DNA of 64,000 nt from Seriola aureovittata. Its lineage: Eukaryota > Chordata > Actinopteri > Carangiformes > Carangidae. Every line of letters starts with the position of its first letter. The stretch's first letter is position 1. The stretch covers positions 9,793,501-9,857,500 of the forward strand of contig NC_079378.1 of the NCBI RefSeq assembly GCF_021018895.1, read 5' to 3'. Positions 24,131 through 35,335 of the stretch are shown here, piece by piece. A program made the position numbers and the translations under genes. Under the pieces are notes generated by a model, which saw only the letters and a list, made by a program, of their open reading frames with translations, had not been told where the DNA came from and ran no database searches.

Positions 24131-24450
24131 TAACCCATTAAGACCGACTGTGACGTCTACATGCTTCTCCCTTCAAGACCGAATGAGACCTATACACGTA
24201 GTATATGATATCGCTTTTAAGAGAAATTATGGGAAATGGATTTTGTTTTTACAAAAAACTCAAAGGATAAAGCTCTCAAAGCTTTTATTTCATGTTTCTA
24301 TCTGCTTCAGAGGCAGAGTAATAGAAGTTGAGTTATGAAGGATTTAGTGAACGTGAAGTTTTTCAGAAAACCCTCAGGTTTTAGGAGATTGTTTTCAAAT
24401 GATGCTTTGTTTTTTTTTTTTAGAGGGCACCCTAGGTCTTAATTACTGAT
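24131..24450. mobile_element. piggyBac-like miniature element (tentative)
   Basis: The left end TTTAACCCATTAAGACCGAC contains TTAA followed by CCCATTAAGACC. About 290 bp on, GGTCTTAAT (24435-24443) is the perfect inverse of ATTAAGACC (24137-24145). TTAA targets with CCC-type ends are typical of piggyBac-superfamily elements. The outer part of the right end has been lost or changed. Just inside the left end lies an imperfect duplication (AAGACCGACTGTGACGTCTA and, 34 bp later, AAGACCGAATGAGACCTATA). No transposase is present. Confidence 0.4.
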
Positions 24451-25019
24451 CATTGCTTTTGTTGTAAACACCAAACTGCTCATTTGACTCCATGAACATC
24501 CGTACCGCATCAGTGCGTGTGGATGTGCCATAGATATACAGAAAGACCAAATCCAATTACCATGAGGAAAGTGACAGATGTTTTAAATCTTCTGTTTTGT
24601 AGTGTTGTATTCTTAAGCAATTAACCCAGATCAGCATGAACATGTTAAGGGCTAATGCAAATGACATAACAGGACAAGTGCTGTCCTGCAAATGCACAAC
24701 ACCAAGATTTCTAATGTGTTATACAGATGGCAATAGGCTGCCTTGCTAGCACCTACTGTGCATCAAGCACCAGCACATTGAACAGAAAGTGTCACACCTC
24801 CTCTGTAGGAAAATTGTGTAAGTGTATTAAGGCTTATGAAAATGCATTTGCAGGGGGCATACTCACATCTAGTAAAGGTTAAGATTTTCATATACATACA
24901 TACATACATACAGATGCGCATGCATATTAAAAGAATTGGCATTAAGCAAGTTTATTCTATCTTAACAGCAAATTCCTAAGATCAGTAAAAGGCAGTTATA
25001 GAGCGTTTTTGTCAACCAT
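24451..25019. other. Non-coding stretch with a TACA repeat
   Basis: A (TACA)n run of about five units lies at 24891-24912. Nothing else was recognised. Confidence 0.6.
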
Positions 25020-25110
25020 CATGCAGTTTGGCTCGAGTGGGGTTTTAACTCCTGACAATTGGGTTCTCAGGAAGCTGTTCTAACCACAGACATTTAAGTA
25101 GACCTAAACG
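25020..25110 (-). mobile_element. SINE-like tRNA-derived head, reverse orientation
   Basis: On the minus strand GTCTGTGGTTAGAACAGC is followed about 30 nt later by CAGGAGTTAAAACCCCACTC, which resemble box A and box B of a tRNA-derived SINE at normal spacing. The body continues into the AAACTGCATG region. No tail or target-site duplication is clear, so the evidence is partial. Confidence 0.35.
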
Positions 25111-25489
25111 TAGAAAAACTGAAAGAAATATCAATCGTGTGAATAGATGTGCAGCTTTCCTTATAAAGCTCATGATTTCAAAGTTTGCACACAGGATCTT
25201 CTTTTTTTTTGAGGCAGCTGCATAATCCATTGAGTTGCTGTATGGCCATGACAGCTACTGTAAATGTATATGCATGAAACAACCTATCTACTAATTTTGA
25301 TTTTCATTGTTTGATAAATAGACAAGCATCTAATATTCTGTCCCAAAGCCCTTGCTTCTGTCTCTTTGCAAAATCTGGGGGACGCAGTAGCCTGCTGTCA
25401 AATGACTAACACAGATCCAGAACAAAACATCACTGACAAACTGTTGTGGGTTGCGAATGACACTAGTGCGCTACCAAGTCCCATTTGTC

Positions 25490-25645
25490 ATGGGAGTTTT
25501 TCTGTGAGAGCTTGAGTCGTCAATCTGGCTGTCAGCATTGAAAAATGAATACTTTGAGTTTAAGAGTCAGACCAGGGATTGAACTTAAACCGTTTTAAAC
25601 TAAAACAGGGCACTCAACTCAACTGGCATTCTATGTCACTAAGAA
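25490..25645 (-). mobile_element. tRNA-derived SINE-like copy, reverse orientation
   Basis: On the minus strand TGCCAGTTGAGTTGAGTGCC (near box A, 25608-25628 on the plus strand) is followed by GTTTAAGTTCAATCCCTGGT (box B, near 25573-25590) and TCTGACTC, an order close to a tRNA with GGTTCGAATCC. Unlike most cellular tRNAs the anticodon arm is not well paired, and the sequence runs on into unrelated body. It is an old SINE head, distinct from the copy 450 bp away. Confidence 0.4.
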
Positions 25646-28499
25646 AATTTAAAGCATTTGTGTAGACACCCAACACTTTGAGATGCTTTTAACATTTTTT
25701 TTTTCTTCCATCTTCCCATTGTTCACATAGAATATGGATGGCTTCTAAAATTTTCAAAACGGGCAGCAAACCCCAGTTCTCACTGTCAATATCCAACACT
25801 TTGTCAACCAAGCAAATGTCCACCAACTACCAACCACCTCCCTGAGGAAGCTAATTAGTGCATTCAGCTGGTATAACATTTGGCTGGAATTTAACCTGAG
25901 GTAATTGTGTATAGAGTGCCAAGTCAACACTTCCCTAAAGAAAGTTCCAGCTCAGTCATCTAGGGGGGGAGGGAACAGAAGCATGACAAAGCATCTTTGA
26001 GGTTTCAGATGAGCTTTGTGCTCAAGATCGTGCCATTAATTACACTACACAGGTGTTTCCTCCACCTGTTTTGCTGTGCTAATATACTGTGGCTTTCTTT
26101 TTTCGTAACATCTTCGTCACATAATGAATCTTGAGACTTGCCATTTTTTTTTGTCAGCTGACTGTCCCTTTTAGATAGTAGAGCTCAATCTGTGCATTAT
26201 CTTTAGCTGTCTATATTTTGAAATCTGTAACATATGCTCCCTAAACCATCAAGGACACAAGAATGGACACCAGTGCTTACTGAGAACAGCTTTTGTCAAC
26301 CCTTGTCATTTGGGATTGAAGGCAATAATGGGAAAGATCCTCAACATAAAATCCGACCAAAAATGTGATTGCATTTTTACTATTAGATTTAATTTCAAAT
26401 GCTACTTAAATAGGAGGAAACCATATTTCTATTTCCCTCAGTTATTTATGATTTACTGGCAAGTTGGATGCATCAGAGGCTTAAAAATTCACTGTCTGAA
26501 TTATTACTTGGATGTGTATTTTTATTTAAGTCAAGTTTGTGCTTTCAAAAAAATAACAACACTAACTTCAAAAACATAAATCTAAGTCTCTTTCCCTGTT
26601 CACCAATAAAATCATGCACACAACACAAATAAAGCACCTACACTTGTGGCTTCCCTTTTGGGAATACATCCAACTGAAATCAATAATTCCCTCTGAGAAG
26701 CACAGTACATATATGCAACAGTTTGTCTCCACAGAGAGAGCTTTGTTCCTCCCACAGCGTCTCTCAAATCACATGCACAAATGTGGAGGTTAATAAGATG
26801 CGGGCTGACTGGCTGGGCTGCTGCTGCTGCTGTCTCCATTTACCAACATGTCCCTCGTCCACCAAAGAACATTCAGGTACAACAGTGATGGACAACATTA
26901 CATTAGACCATTTTAAAATCTGCTTTTACTGTATTTCTTCTCCATGATGCCTGTGCTTGGCTTTGCTTCAGGTTTGCCACCATCTTGTTCTTCCCTTGTC
27001 CTTTTCTCCTGTCCTTGCATTGCCCCCCCCCCCCCCCCCCAAAAGCTATCCATTGTCAAAGCACCCCCCCATTCCATGTTTATCTGCAAATAATATTACA
27101 TTCCTTCCTACATACTGCTGTGTGTGTGATATGTGTTCGTTTATCTCAGTGAATGTGTGTATTCATCTACAGGAATATTTGCAGTCATGTTGCCATAGTA
27201 GCAACTTGGCTTGATTAATTACCAAATCATTAACAGATATTTTTTGTATTTTCAATTAAATATTATCTCAATTATTTAGAATTAAACATCCCAACAATAT
27301 TTCTGATCTATTGTTGATATTTTCTCAGTGTTATTAACTGTAAATATCAATTAGAAAAGATACATAAATCAAGGTAAGCTATGTGGCTTCTTACAATGGC
27401 TTTTGTGCAAATCTTGGCACAGCTCACACTTTTTCGCCCATGAGAATAACTCGGCAGAGGCAGTCCAAGTGTTCTCTTGCAGATAATCTGTCTTTTCAGC
27501 TTTAAGCTCTCTCCAGTAACCAAGTGTTTTGTGACCAGTGCAATGACTGAACTACTGTGCCTACTTTCACTCGCTGATGAACCAATCGCCTGCTTTAGAA
27601 GAGGCGAGTTCCATTGTCAAGTCACACAGATTCATCACTTTTAAATCCGTCTTATGGAACGATGTGCTGAAGTGTCAGTGTCAATGTGCGCACAGTCATC
27701 TGTGGCTTCTTCTAGTGCCTATCTGGATAAGGTAAATATATTAGCTACTTAAATGCCATTCTCAACTGGAGAAAATTAGGACACTGCTAGACACTACACT
27801 GAGACAATTATAAACTGATAACTGAAACATGGCCTTGTTAATCCAGATGGAACTGATATTGAAGTTAGGTGTATAGCTCGAATAATAATGAAAATATGAT
27901 TGAATTTTTTTAAAGAAAAAAAAAAAAGAAAAAGTTGCTGCACATGCCAATCTCTGTTGCAGTTGATTTTGTTTTTCCATTCTGCATATACAAAGTTTAA
28001 AGCACTTACTCCTCTTGTAATTTGCCATATTGGTCACTCTATCCAGTTCATCCTTTTGGTTGTGCAGAGGAATGTTTTATAGGGTCCGTGAGCATGAGTG
28101 AGCACTGAAACTTTGATGTTGAAGATCATAGTGTTTTTTCAAAGGGTGTAGGGGAAATCCTTGGATTGCAATATGCTCGGCTAAATGATTTCGCACTTTC
28201 AACAAAACTTTCAACACACCAGGAAATCTGGACACAGTTTTGATGTGAGAAATTCTGAAGCATTCACATGGGGGAAAAAAAAAGTTATAAGAGTTATAAT
28301 TTAGTTTGAAGCAAAATACTCTTTTGTAATTATTTGGTTAGAGCATGATGGATAGTATTTTCAACTTTGTAGAGACAACTAAAATGATTAAAAACCGAGA
28401 ACATGAATTATTAAATTTTCTAATTTTTTTCAGTCCAGAGTGCAAACAAAGCAAAGTACCCCATACATCTTTCAAATGCATCCTCCTAATATGTTTGGC
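25646..28499. other. Non-coding stretch, no gene recognised
   Basis: Nothing coding is recognisable. A C18 run lies at 27023-27040. 27395-27700 has mixed composition without recognisable features. Confidence 0.55.
27023..27040 (+). repeat. Poly(C) run, 18 bp
   Basis: Uninterrupted C run, with a second C7 about 25 bp on. Such runs are length-variable and could be miscounted in an assembly. Confidence 0.9.
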
Positions 28500-28960
28500 A
28501 GCCTACATTGATATGTACTGTACTCCTCCGGCAGGTCTTCCCCAGGTCTCCTCTCTGTTGGACGTGCTTAGAATACCTCCACAGACAGGAGTTCAGGACG
28601 AATCCTGATCAGACCCATGAACAACCCTCCTCTCAATGCAAAGGAGCAGCAGCTCTACAATCTCTGAGTTTCTCACCCTGCTCCTCACCCCTCCCAGCTC
28701 AGACTCTGCTGAGGAAACATTTGACTGCTTATATCTGCAGTCTAATCCTTATAGTCAACTAGAGTTCATGACTGTAGGTGAGGGTTGGAATGTGTGTTTA
28801 TTACTGGACAAAGAGATTTACCTTCAGGCTCTGCTCCCACTTCACCTCAGCAGTCATGTACAACAACTGAGGAAGCTGCACCAATTTGCCTGCTCCATGC
28901 TACACAAGAATGCTTTGACCAGCAATGTTCCCCCAACACGGAGGAAGCATTTCACTGTTT
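28500..28960 (-). mobile_element. Decayed non-LTR retrotransposon (LINE) ORF2 fragment
   Basis: The minus strand carries, in order, remnants of the C-terminal part of a LINE reverse-transcriptase protein. THIPTLTYSHEL, then a stop where the family has Trp, then LTIRIRLQI, a second stop, AVKCFLSRV and, further on, RPTERRPGEDLP correspond to family segments around PTLTYGHEL, FLRRV and PTGRRPRGRPR. Stops and frameshifts make it dead. The plus-strand frames of 84-147 codons here (28345-29079) are the antisense of this relic and should not be called genes. The match is to a LINE family abundant in fish genomes; I cannot assign the clade. Confidence 0.65.
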
Positions 28961-30245
28961 TCATTATGGCCTTGCAATTGGGAGTTGCTGACCCTCAACT
29001 GTACACAATTATCTGCAAACTGTGCGCATACCAACTGGACTATGGCATCAGCAAAAAAAAGACAGTGACAAAATACTAAGGCCACCAAAGTAGACACAAT
29101 TCAGTCCTTGCCTGCATCTTGATATTCTGTACATGGAAATCACCAACAGATTAAGTGTCTTTGCAGACTCAAAAGTTTTATTTTAGAGTACATAACTATG
29201 GTTTCCCTCATAAGTGATGAAGGAATGCATTTTATATAATATGGTTTTATATCCTGCCACATATTCTCTCATCAAACAAGACTGGAGTATGATAGGTGGA
29301 GGATGGTGAAAGTAGACCAAAGTTACTGCATATGAAAATTAGGGGACTGCACTCTGATATAACCACAGAATAATAAGCCATCTGATAATGTCTTGAAGCC
29401 AGCAGGTGTTCTTTTTAAACAAGATCATTTTAAACCCTCCAACGGTGTGACCCCTATCAGACTGGGTGTGCCGGGTGGAAATCTCCCCAGTAGCAGTCTT
29501 TAATGCAGAGTGATATCTGAATGACCGTTACCAAGACATCAATCTCCATTCAATTGCCTTCTGGGGAGTATAGCTTGGTAATAAGTTGGGGAAATGACCA
29601 CTTTGCCAGCTGATGGTAATTCACTATGTATGCAAGCTGTCAAATACATGGTCTGAGGTCTTTGATCAAAGCTTATGAGGGGCTTGATGGGGTTTAGAAA
29701 AGATAAAGGGAGATGAAGGTAAGGAGCAGAAAGGGAGGGCAGGAGAGAGATTTGGGTGGGTGGGTGTAGATACAAAAAAGACCCATCTTCAGTAGAAGAA
29801 TGTTTCACTTTGTTAATCTTCCTTAGATTCTACCTAGCTGCTTCTACCCAACCTACCAATTAAATATTATATTCAATATTATAGTGCATAAGTTCAATGG
29901 GTTGGACTTTCTTCTTGCACAGTCATCATAAATACACACTGAGACCCACTGCTCGTCTTGCTGTAGAACTTTTTTACCGGCTCCAGGCTTCATGACCCTA
30001 TAAAAACACAATTGCTGGAACTTTGCCTTGACTATAATGCACTCTGTTTACAAAACAAAAGGAAATGAAGCCACATATTAAAAAAGAAAAAAACAAAACA
30101 ATACAATCAGCAATTTTAAATATACTGGCCTTACATTATTTATAGCTCCCAAAGTTCAGGATCCCCCGGGATTTTTAGATCTCTATAAAAAAAAATGTAT
30201 GAGTTTAAAAAAGAAAATGTTTATCCCTGAATGAAAAAAAAACAG

Positions 30246-30287
30246 TATTATTGTCACATTTAAGTCTATTATTGTCACATTTAAGTC
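30246..30287 (+). repeat. Perfect 21-bp tandem duplication
   Basis: TATTATTGTCACATTTAAGTC occurs twice head to tail without a mismatch, which suggests a recent slippage or repair event. Confidence 0.95.
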
Positions 30288-30720
30288 CATATACTGCCAG
30301 TCAGTTGCATGGAGCAATAATAAAATCATGGACATGGAATATGGGTTTTCATAGCAGGCATTTTAACTCATCATAGTAGGAAAAGCACAGGTGTTAGTAA
30401 TAACATCAACAATAGTTCTTTTCAAGAGTCCCAGCACGGCATGACAGTGTGACACTGAGCCAGAACCCTCAAACTGGAGCAGCTAAATGTAACTCAGCTG
30501 TCATTCATTTTATGATTTACACCTGTACGTTCCCCTTCTGGATCATGTCAAAATGTCTTCTGTGGAATATGTCTGTGTAGTATTGTTCACAATCATTGAA
30601 GTGGAGTATAAGTTCCCCAAAAATGATCATAAATGAGTCATAAGATCAGCTACACCATAACCTCAAACAAATAGTCGTTTATTCATGCTGGCTATGAATC
30701 AGGGGGCCGTTGGAGAAATA

Positions 30721-30743
30721 ATATTTGGCCCTTTGCCAAATAT
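30721..30743. other. Perfect 9-bp hairpin
   Basis: ATATTTGGC and GCCAAATAT are separated by five bases (CCTTT). It lies in a block of conserved-looking sequence. No function is implied. Confidence 0.8.
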
Positions 30744-32156
30744 TTAATTTCTTCAGCATGTTGGTGTCTCAGGTGCATCAGACATCAGGATTTATCCGCT
30801 CTGCTTCCTATTGTGAAAGAGTTTGTATTCAAGTGCAGGTGTGTTTTGAGGTTTAAATTGTGCTTCAGTTATTCTTTTATTTGCAGTTATTAGCCTTGTA
30901 GCATTTCTAACAGTAGGTAGCTAGTTCAGCAGTTTGTGATTCACAGGTGAGTTCCCATTGTCTGCTTGCACACTGACAAGCACATTGGTATGCGGCTTGT
31001 TGTGGCCATTTCTCTACCACCTTCTGTAGCGCACCTGCAAAAACGACTGTCATCGCTGTATCACATGCTTGCCATCCGTTTGGCACAATTTGAAATCTGT
31101 TACCCTGTACCTTTCTTCTAAAGAACTGCCTGTTCCTGCTCAGATGAGACAATAATATTGGCTTTTGAGGTGACAGTAACAGCTGCTGGCTATCTCCCTA
31201 CATGATTTGTGCAGCAGCAGCAAAAATCTATAAATATAATCTCAAAGGCAATACAGCACAATTAAGAGTCTGTGACAATAGAGCTGTCTGATCTGTATCA
31301 TGTCTCAGTCTCTTTCTCTGTGTATCTGTGGTTCACCCATTTCCGTTGCCACCCCTAAACTCTGATACATTTGCATGCAGTGACCCATGGGTGTCTCCTG
31401 TTTGTCTCCTGTTAAGTGTTTCTGCATCATCATCACTAATATTTGTCTCCAACACTGAAAGATCTCAAAAGATATACATTTGTGGATATGACTCAGGGAA
31501 GGATAAGATTTGGCTGCATTCATGGGAGGCCGCCACTGTCCTCAGAAAATGTGAAGCACACTACATATCGTAGCTACAAAGACTGTTACTGTAAGCCTAG
31601 GGACCGAAGTGCTATGAGGTTTACTCTGTTGGATAAAAACAAAATATAAACAACTTAGTTCTATCATCGGTTGTATCTTTTTAAGATTTATGTGATTGTT
31701 TCCAATTAACGTCACTTTCTCAAGAAAAAACTAACAAGAAAGAAGAAGAGAACCATCTGCCAAAGTTTGTGTGGCTTTGTGTGAACTGCTCCCTTCTCCC
31801 TTTTTTGCATTTCTAGAGGAAACAGATGCTTTTTTACAACCTCACTGGTTTTCTTCAAACACTAAAACCCGTTTTCTGCCTAGCCGTTTTTGACAGAACT
31901 GAATTATTGATGCGTCAAGGATACCTTCTTGGGCTGCCTGCATTTAAATGTGAGAGATTTCCCTATTTGTATTTCTCAAAGTTTATACAGTCAGGATATC
32001 ACACATCCAGTATTTGCCATCTCCAGGAGAGGAAATTGGGTGTGCAAATACCTTATCTCACAACTGACATAAGTCAACACTCAGGTTTTACACATATAGA
32101 AGCCATACTCAGCTACTGTATATTACTGCATACAGATGAGTGAGAAGAAAACATCA

Positions 32157-33050
32157 AGGGCCCTATCTTACACCTGGGGCAAAGCGAAATACAAGTGTCT
32201 TTGCTAGTTTCAGACCAACATAGCTGTCACTTTCTCCATCCAGCGCCCCGTTGTTTAAATGGCAAATACACTTGCACCCGTTAAAATGAGGTGTGGTCAG
32301 GTGCGTTGCTCTCTTGAGGCAGCAGAACGGGATTGCCCAACAAAAACCTGATCTGAAGTCAGTGGCTTAGTATTTCACTGTTATTTTAAAGGTTCATTAT
32401 CAAGAGAGTAATATATGGCTACATAGGTGGGTGCACAACGTGCATACACTGCCTGTTATGCACAAGCAGAGTGTGCTGAAAATGTGCCTCGGATCTTTGG
32501 ATAAATCAGGTGCAATATTACAATACAGCCCACGGAAGGTTAGAACATTCTTTGTGGCATATTGTTTGTTGCATAACGTTGTCATGTGTCATGCATGTCT
32601 CTTTGACATAAATGAGGAACTGCAGAGATGTATTTTTCCTTACTACCTGGTAAATCCGCCACAGTGTTCTTCATTCGTCAACTAGACTAAATTTGTCCCA
32701 CCAGAGTTTCACAACGCACCGAAAATGTATTTTCACTCCTCATAACATAAAAGATGTCTAATGTTGTGATTTGTGCCCTTGCTTCTTAGTGGAACTGTGC
32801 GCGGCGCATTGATTAGCTCAGCCCTTCCTTTCCCCTCGGGGTGCACAGAGCTGCTGCGTGCGTGTGCTGGGACTGGGTCCGCTGCCCAGTCACAATATGT
32901 AATCAACTCTTCTGTTTTTCCTTACATATCGCACTTATGCATTTAGCCACACGATCATCAAATGTGCGTTGTTCACCTCATTTGCCGACCCCATTTACTG
33001 GTCTTTCCCATAGATCTAAATGCAGATGTCACTTTTAGTCACTGTTGCTA
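32157..33050. mobile_element. Non-autonomous DNA-transposon-like fish repeat
   Basis: It starts GGGCCCTATCTTACACCTGG and then GGCAAAGCGAAATACAAGTG, followed by TCTTTGCTAGTTTCAGACC and, 600 bp later, GCGCATTGATTAGCTCAGCC with TGCTGCGTGCGTGTGCTGGG. I recall this series, in this order, from a repeat frequent in fishes whose ends read GGGCCCTAT..ATAGGGCCC. The right terminus is not visible, so the copy is probably truncated or decayed and its 3' limit is approximate. No transposase is encoded. Confidence 0.5.
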
Positions 33051-33207
33051 TTCAAGCACCAGCAAGCTAAGCGGTCTAAGTGAGTGAAGCTCCTGCTATC
33101 TGTGCCCCAACATTGAGCCCTTTTTCAAAGTCACTTGGATCTTTTCCTCTTGCCATCTCAATCCCAAAACCCAACAATCAACTTGGCCTGCTTAGCATTT
33201 TCATGCC

Positions 33208-33470
33208 TGCGTGCCGGCGACGGCCATGGCCAGAGGCATGATGTTTTCCATTCAATACCTGGGGGGAAGTCTCTTCAATTTGTTCACTTTGTCTCAAGGA
33301 TGAACTGATTAGATCAGTTCAAAGGTCAAGGTGACAGTGACCTCCGTCCCCTTCTTGTGAAAGTGATATATCAGGAACTAGATATATTATATGAGCCTTG
33401 ACGACATGGATTAAACTGCAACTTGATAACTGTGAGGCAGTAATTTTAGTTGTACATGCCACAGAGCATG
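33208..33470 (+). repeat. Dispersed teleost repeat fragment
   Basis: CGACGGCCATGGCCAGAGGC, ATGATGTTTTCC, TCAAGGATGAACTGATTAGA and TCAAAGGTCAAGGTGACAGT appear in the order of a common, unclassified fish repeat that I recall (GGCATTATGTTTTCGGG ... GGTCAAAGGTCAAGGTCAC). It ends gradually; the boundaries are approximate. Confidence 0.5.
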
Positions 33471-34914
33471 ATTGGATGTTAATTGCTTAATGGTACCATC
33501 CACCTGTGTGGAAGCATTTATATTTGTTATGTTTATCCACTCATTTGTTCAGGTTTTTAATTTGTGACCCATCAGTACTTATAAAGGAAGATAAGGGGAA
33601 ATGAAACGAAGAGAAAATGAAAACAAGATTGTCAGCTGTGTAATTAACTGTGGCATTTGGACTCTGGACATGTACACAAGCTCTTAAAGATGGCACTATT
33701 TGAAAACCTGCACACAATGGAGACAGAAAATGAAGTAGAGAAAAATAAAGGGACATCTGGCTGAGGGAGCAAATCAGCACAGGAGACATAAAACAAAGTG
33801 AGAAGGTCATGAACAGCACTCCAGTGGTCAAGCTAACGACCAAAAGGGAGACAAACGCATTTTCAGTCAAGAGGTCAAATAAAGAGCACTTTGATTTCTC
33901 CTGCCCTGATTGCCATTTGGAGATGTATGTCAAAGACATGCAAAGACTGGCCTGTAATATACACACAATGGCACAAATGTTAATGCTACAAAATAAACTA
34001 ATGCATTTCTTTCAGACACTGCTGTCTTCTTCCTTTGGTGTTTTAGTTTCAACAAGAACCAATTGCGATTCTGCAGCCTGAATCCATCACATTATGTTAT
34101 CTCTTATATCAGTGCGATATCAGTGCCCAGAAGGAGAATTAATCGGACACTATTAAATATTGTATTTGTTCTGCTAGTTCAGGTAATCTCGGGATAAAAT
34201 GTTATAACAAATCATTCAATCTTCATTTATTTTCTTCCATGAAATTCTCTAACCCATGAAATTCTATTCCCCAGTAGTATTGAATTAACATACTGTCACG
34301 TCCTTATAAGAAAATTAAAGACTATGTCATAAAAAGAAATGTGCTGTAGAACTTATTCATGAACCTCCTCATTCTATGGCAAGTTATAATACCAAATGAG
34401 TGATTATTTCAGCCTATGACCGAACTTTGACAGCAGTTACACAATCATGGTTTTAGTTCATTAAAGTGAGTTGTATGTGCTTTTTCTACTCAGAATCCTT
34501 ACATGTAGAGCAGACTGTAACATGAGCAAGCTGGATATTCTACACATTTATGAGATCAGAAGGGACAATGGAGGCAGAATTATGTGGAACACTCTGTTTT
34601 GCTGTTGTTTCTTCGATGCTCTTGAGAAAATTATGTAAATTAATTTCTGCATGACACTGATAACATTTGAAATCATGAAAGATTGCATTTCTTTGAAAAG
34701 AAGCATTTGTTTATCGATTTTTAGATGTTATTTAGGTAGCTATTATTACTCTTACATTAAGGATTTTTTTACATTCATACAGCCATACATAGCACATGAT
34801 TACGAGCCTTTTTTGTTATACTATTCTGCATTTCTGCTTCACTCCACCGCTTTGGCCCAAACTGAAATATTTCAGTTACAGTTACAGGATTTACTGCTAG
34901 TAAATGTTTTACTG
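33471..34914. other. Non-coding stretch, no gene recognised
   Basis: Nothing recognisable. The 141-codon minus-strand frame at 33541-33966 has no identifiable domain. Confidence 0.55.
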
Positions 34915-35335
34915 ATATTCATGGTCCCCAGAATATGAATCCACTGACCCTGGTCATCCCCTGACTATTCCCTTAGCCAGCAGGTTAGAGTTTTCACTAA
35001 TCCTCAAAAATATCTCAACATCTTGGCACAAAATTTAGTAGTGATATTCATGCTTCCAAGATGATGAATCCTAATAACTTCGGTCATCCCCTGATATTTA
35101 ATCAAGGTTGGCATGTGGTTTTGAGTGAAATGTCTCAACACCAATTGGATGGATTGTCTTACATTTGGTACTCCCATTTATCCCTCCCCCAAATAATAGC
35201 ATGCTAGCATGCTAAAATGATAAACATATCTGCTAAACATCAGTATGTTAGTGTAGTTAGTTAGGATTTAGCTCAAAGCAGCAATGCTGTGCCTAAGTAC
35301 AGCCTCACAGAGCCTTTAGCATGGCTATAGACTCT
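34915..35335 (+). repeat. Dispersed teleost repeat (ATCTCAACA... family)
   Basis: The block holds TGATATTCATGGTCCCCAGA, TGGTCATCCCCTGACTATTC, AAATATCTCAACATCTTGGC, a second GATATTCATG..GATGAATCCTAATAAC unit, GAGTGAAATGTCTCAACACC with AATTGGATGGATTG, TAGCATGCTAGCATGCTAAA and CCTAAGTACAGCCTCACAGA. These occur in this order in a long repeat I recall from many fish genomes. It has an internal duplication of ~125 bp. A second, more worn copy lies at 53985-54175. Confidence 0.6.

Larger units (their letters stand above)
28961..32156. other. Non-coding stretch, no gene recognised
   Basis: 29400-29580 and 30700-30850 have the even composition of possible conserved non-coding elements. 30246-30287 is a perfect 21-bp tandem duplication and 30721-30743 a short hairpin. 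No coding frame was recognised. Confidence 0.5.

Noticed and set aside
28345..29079. Cluster of overlapping plus-strand frames up to 147 codons
   Set aside because: The minus strand of the same interval carries LINE reverse-transcriptase remnants, so the plus-strand frames are antisense to a relic.
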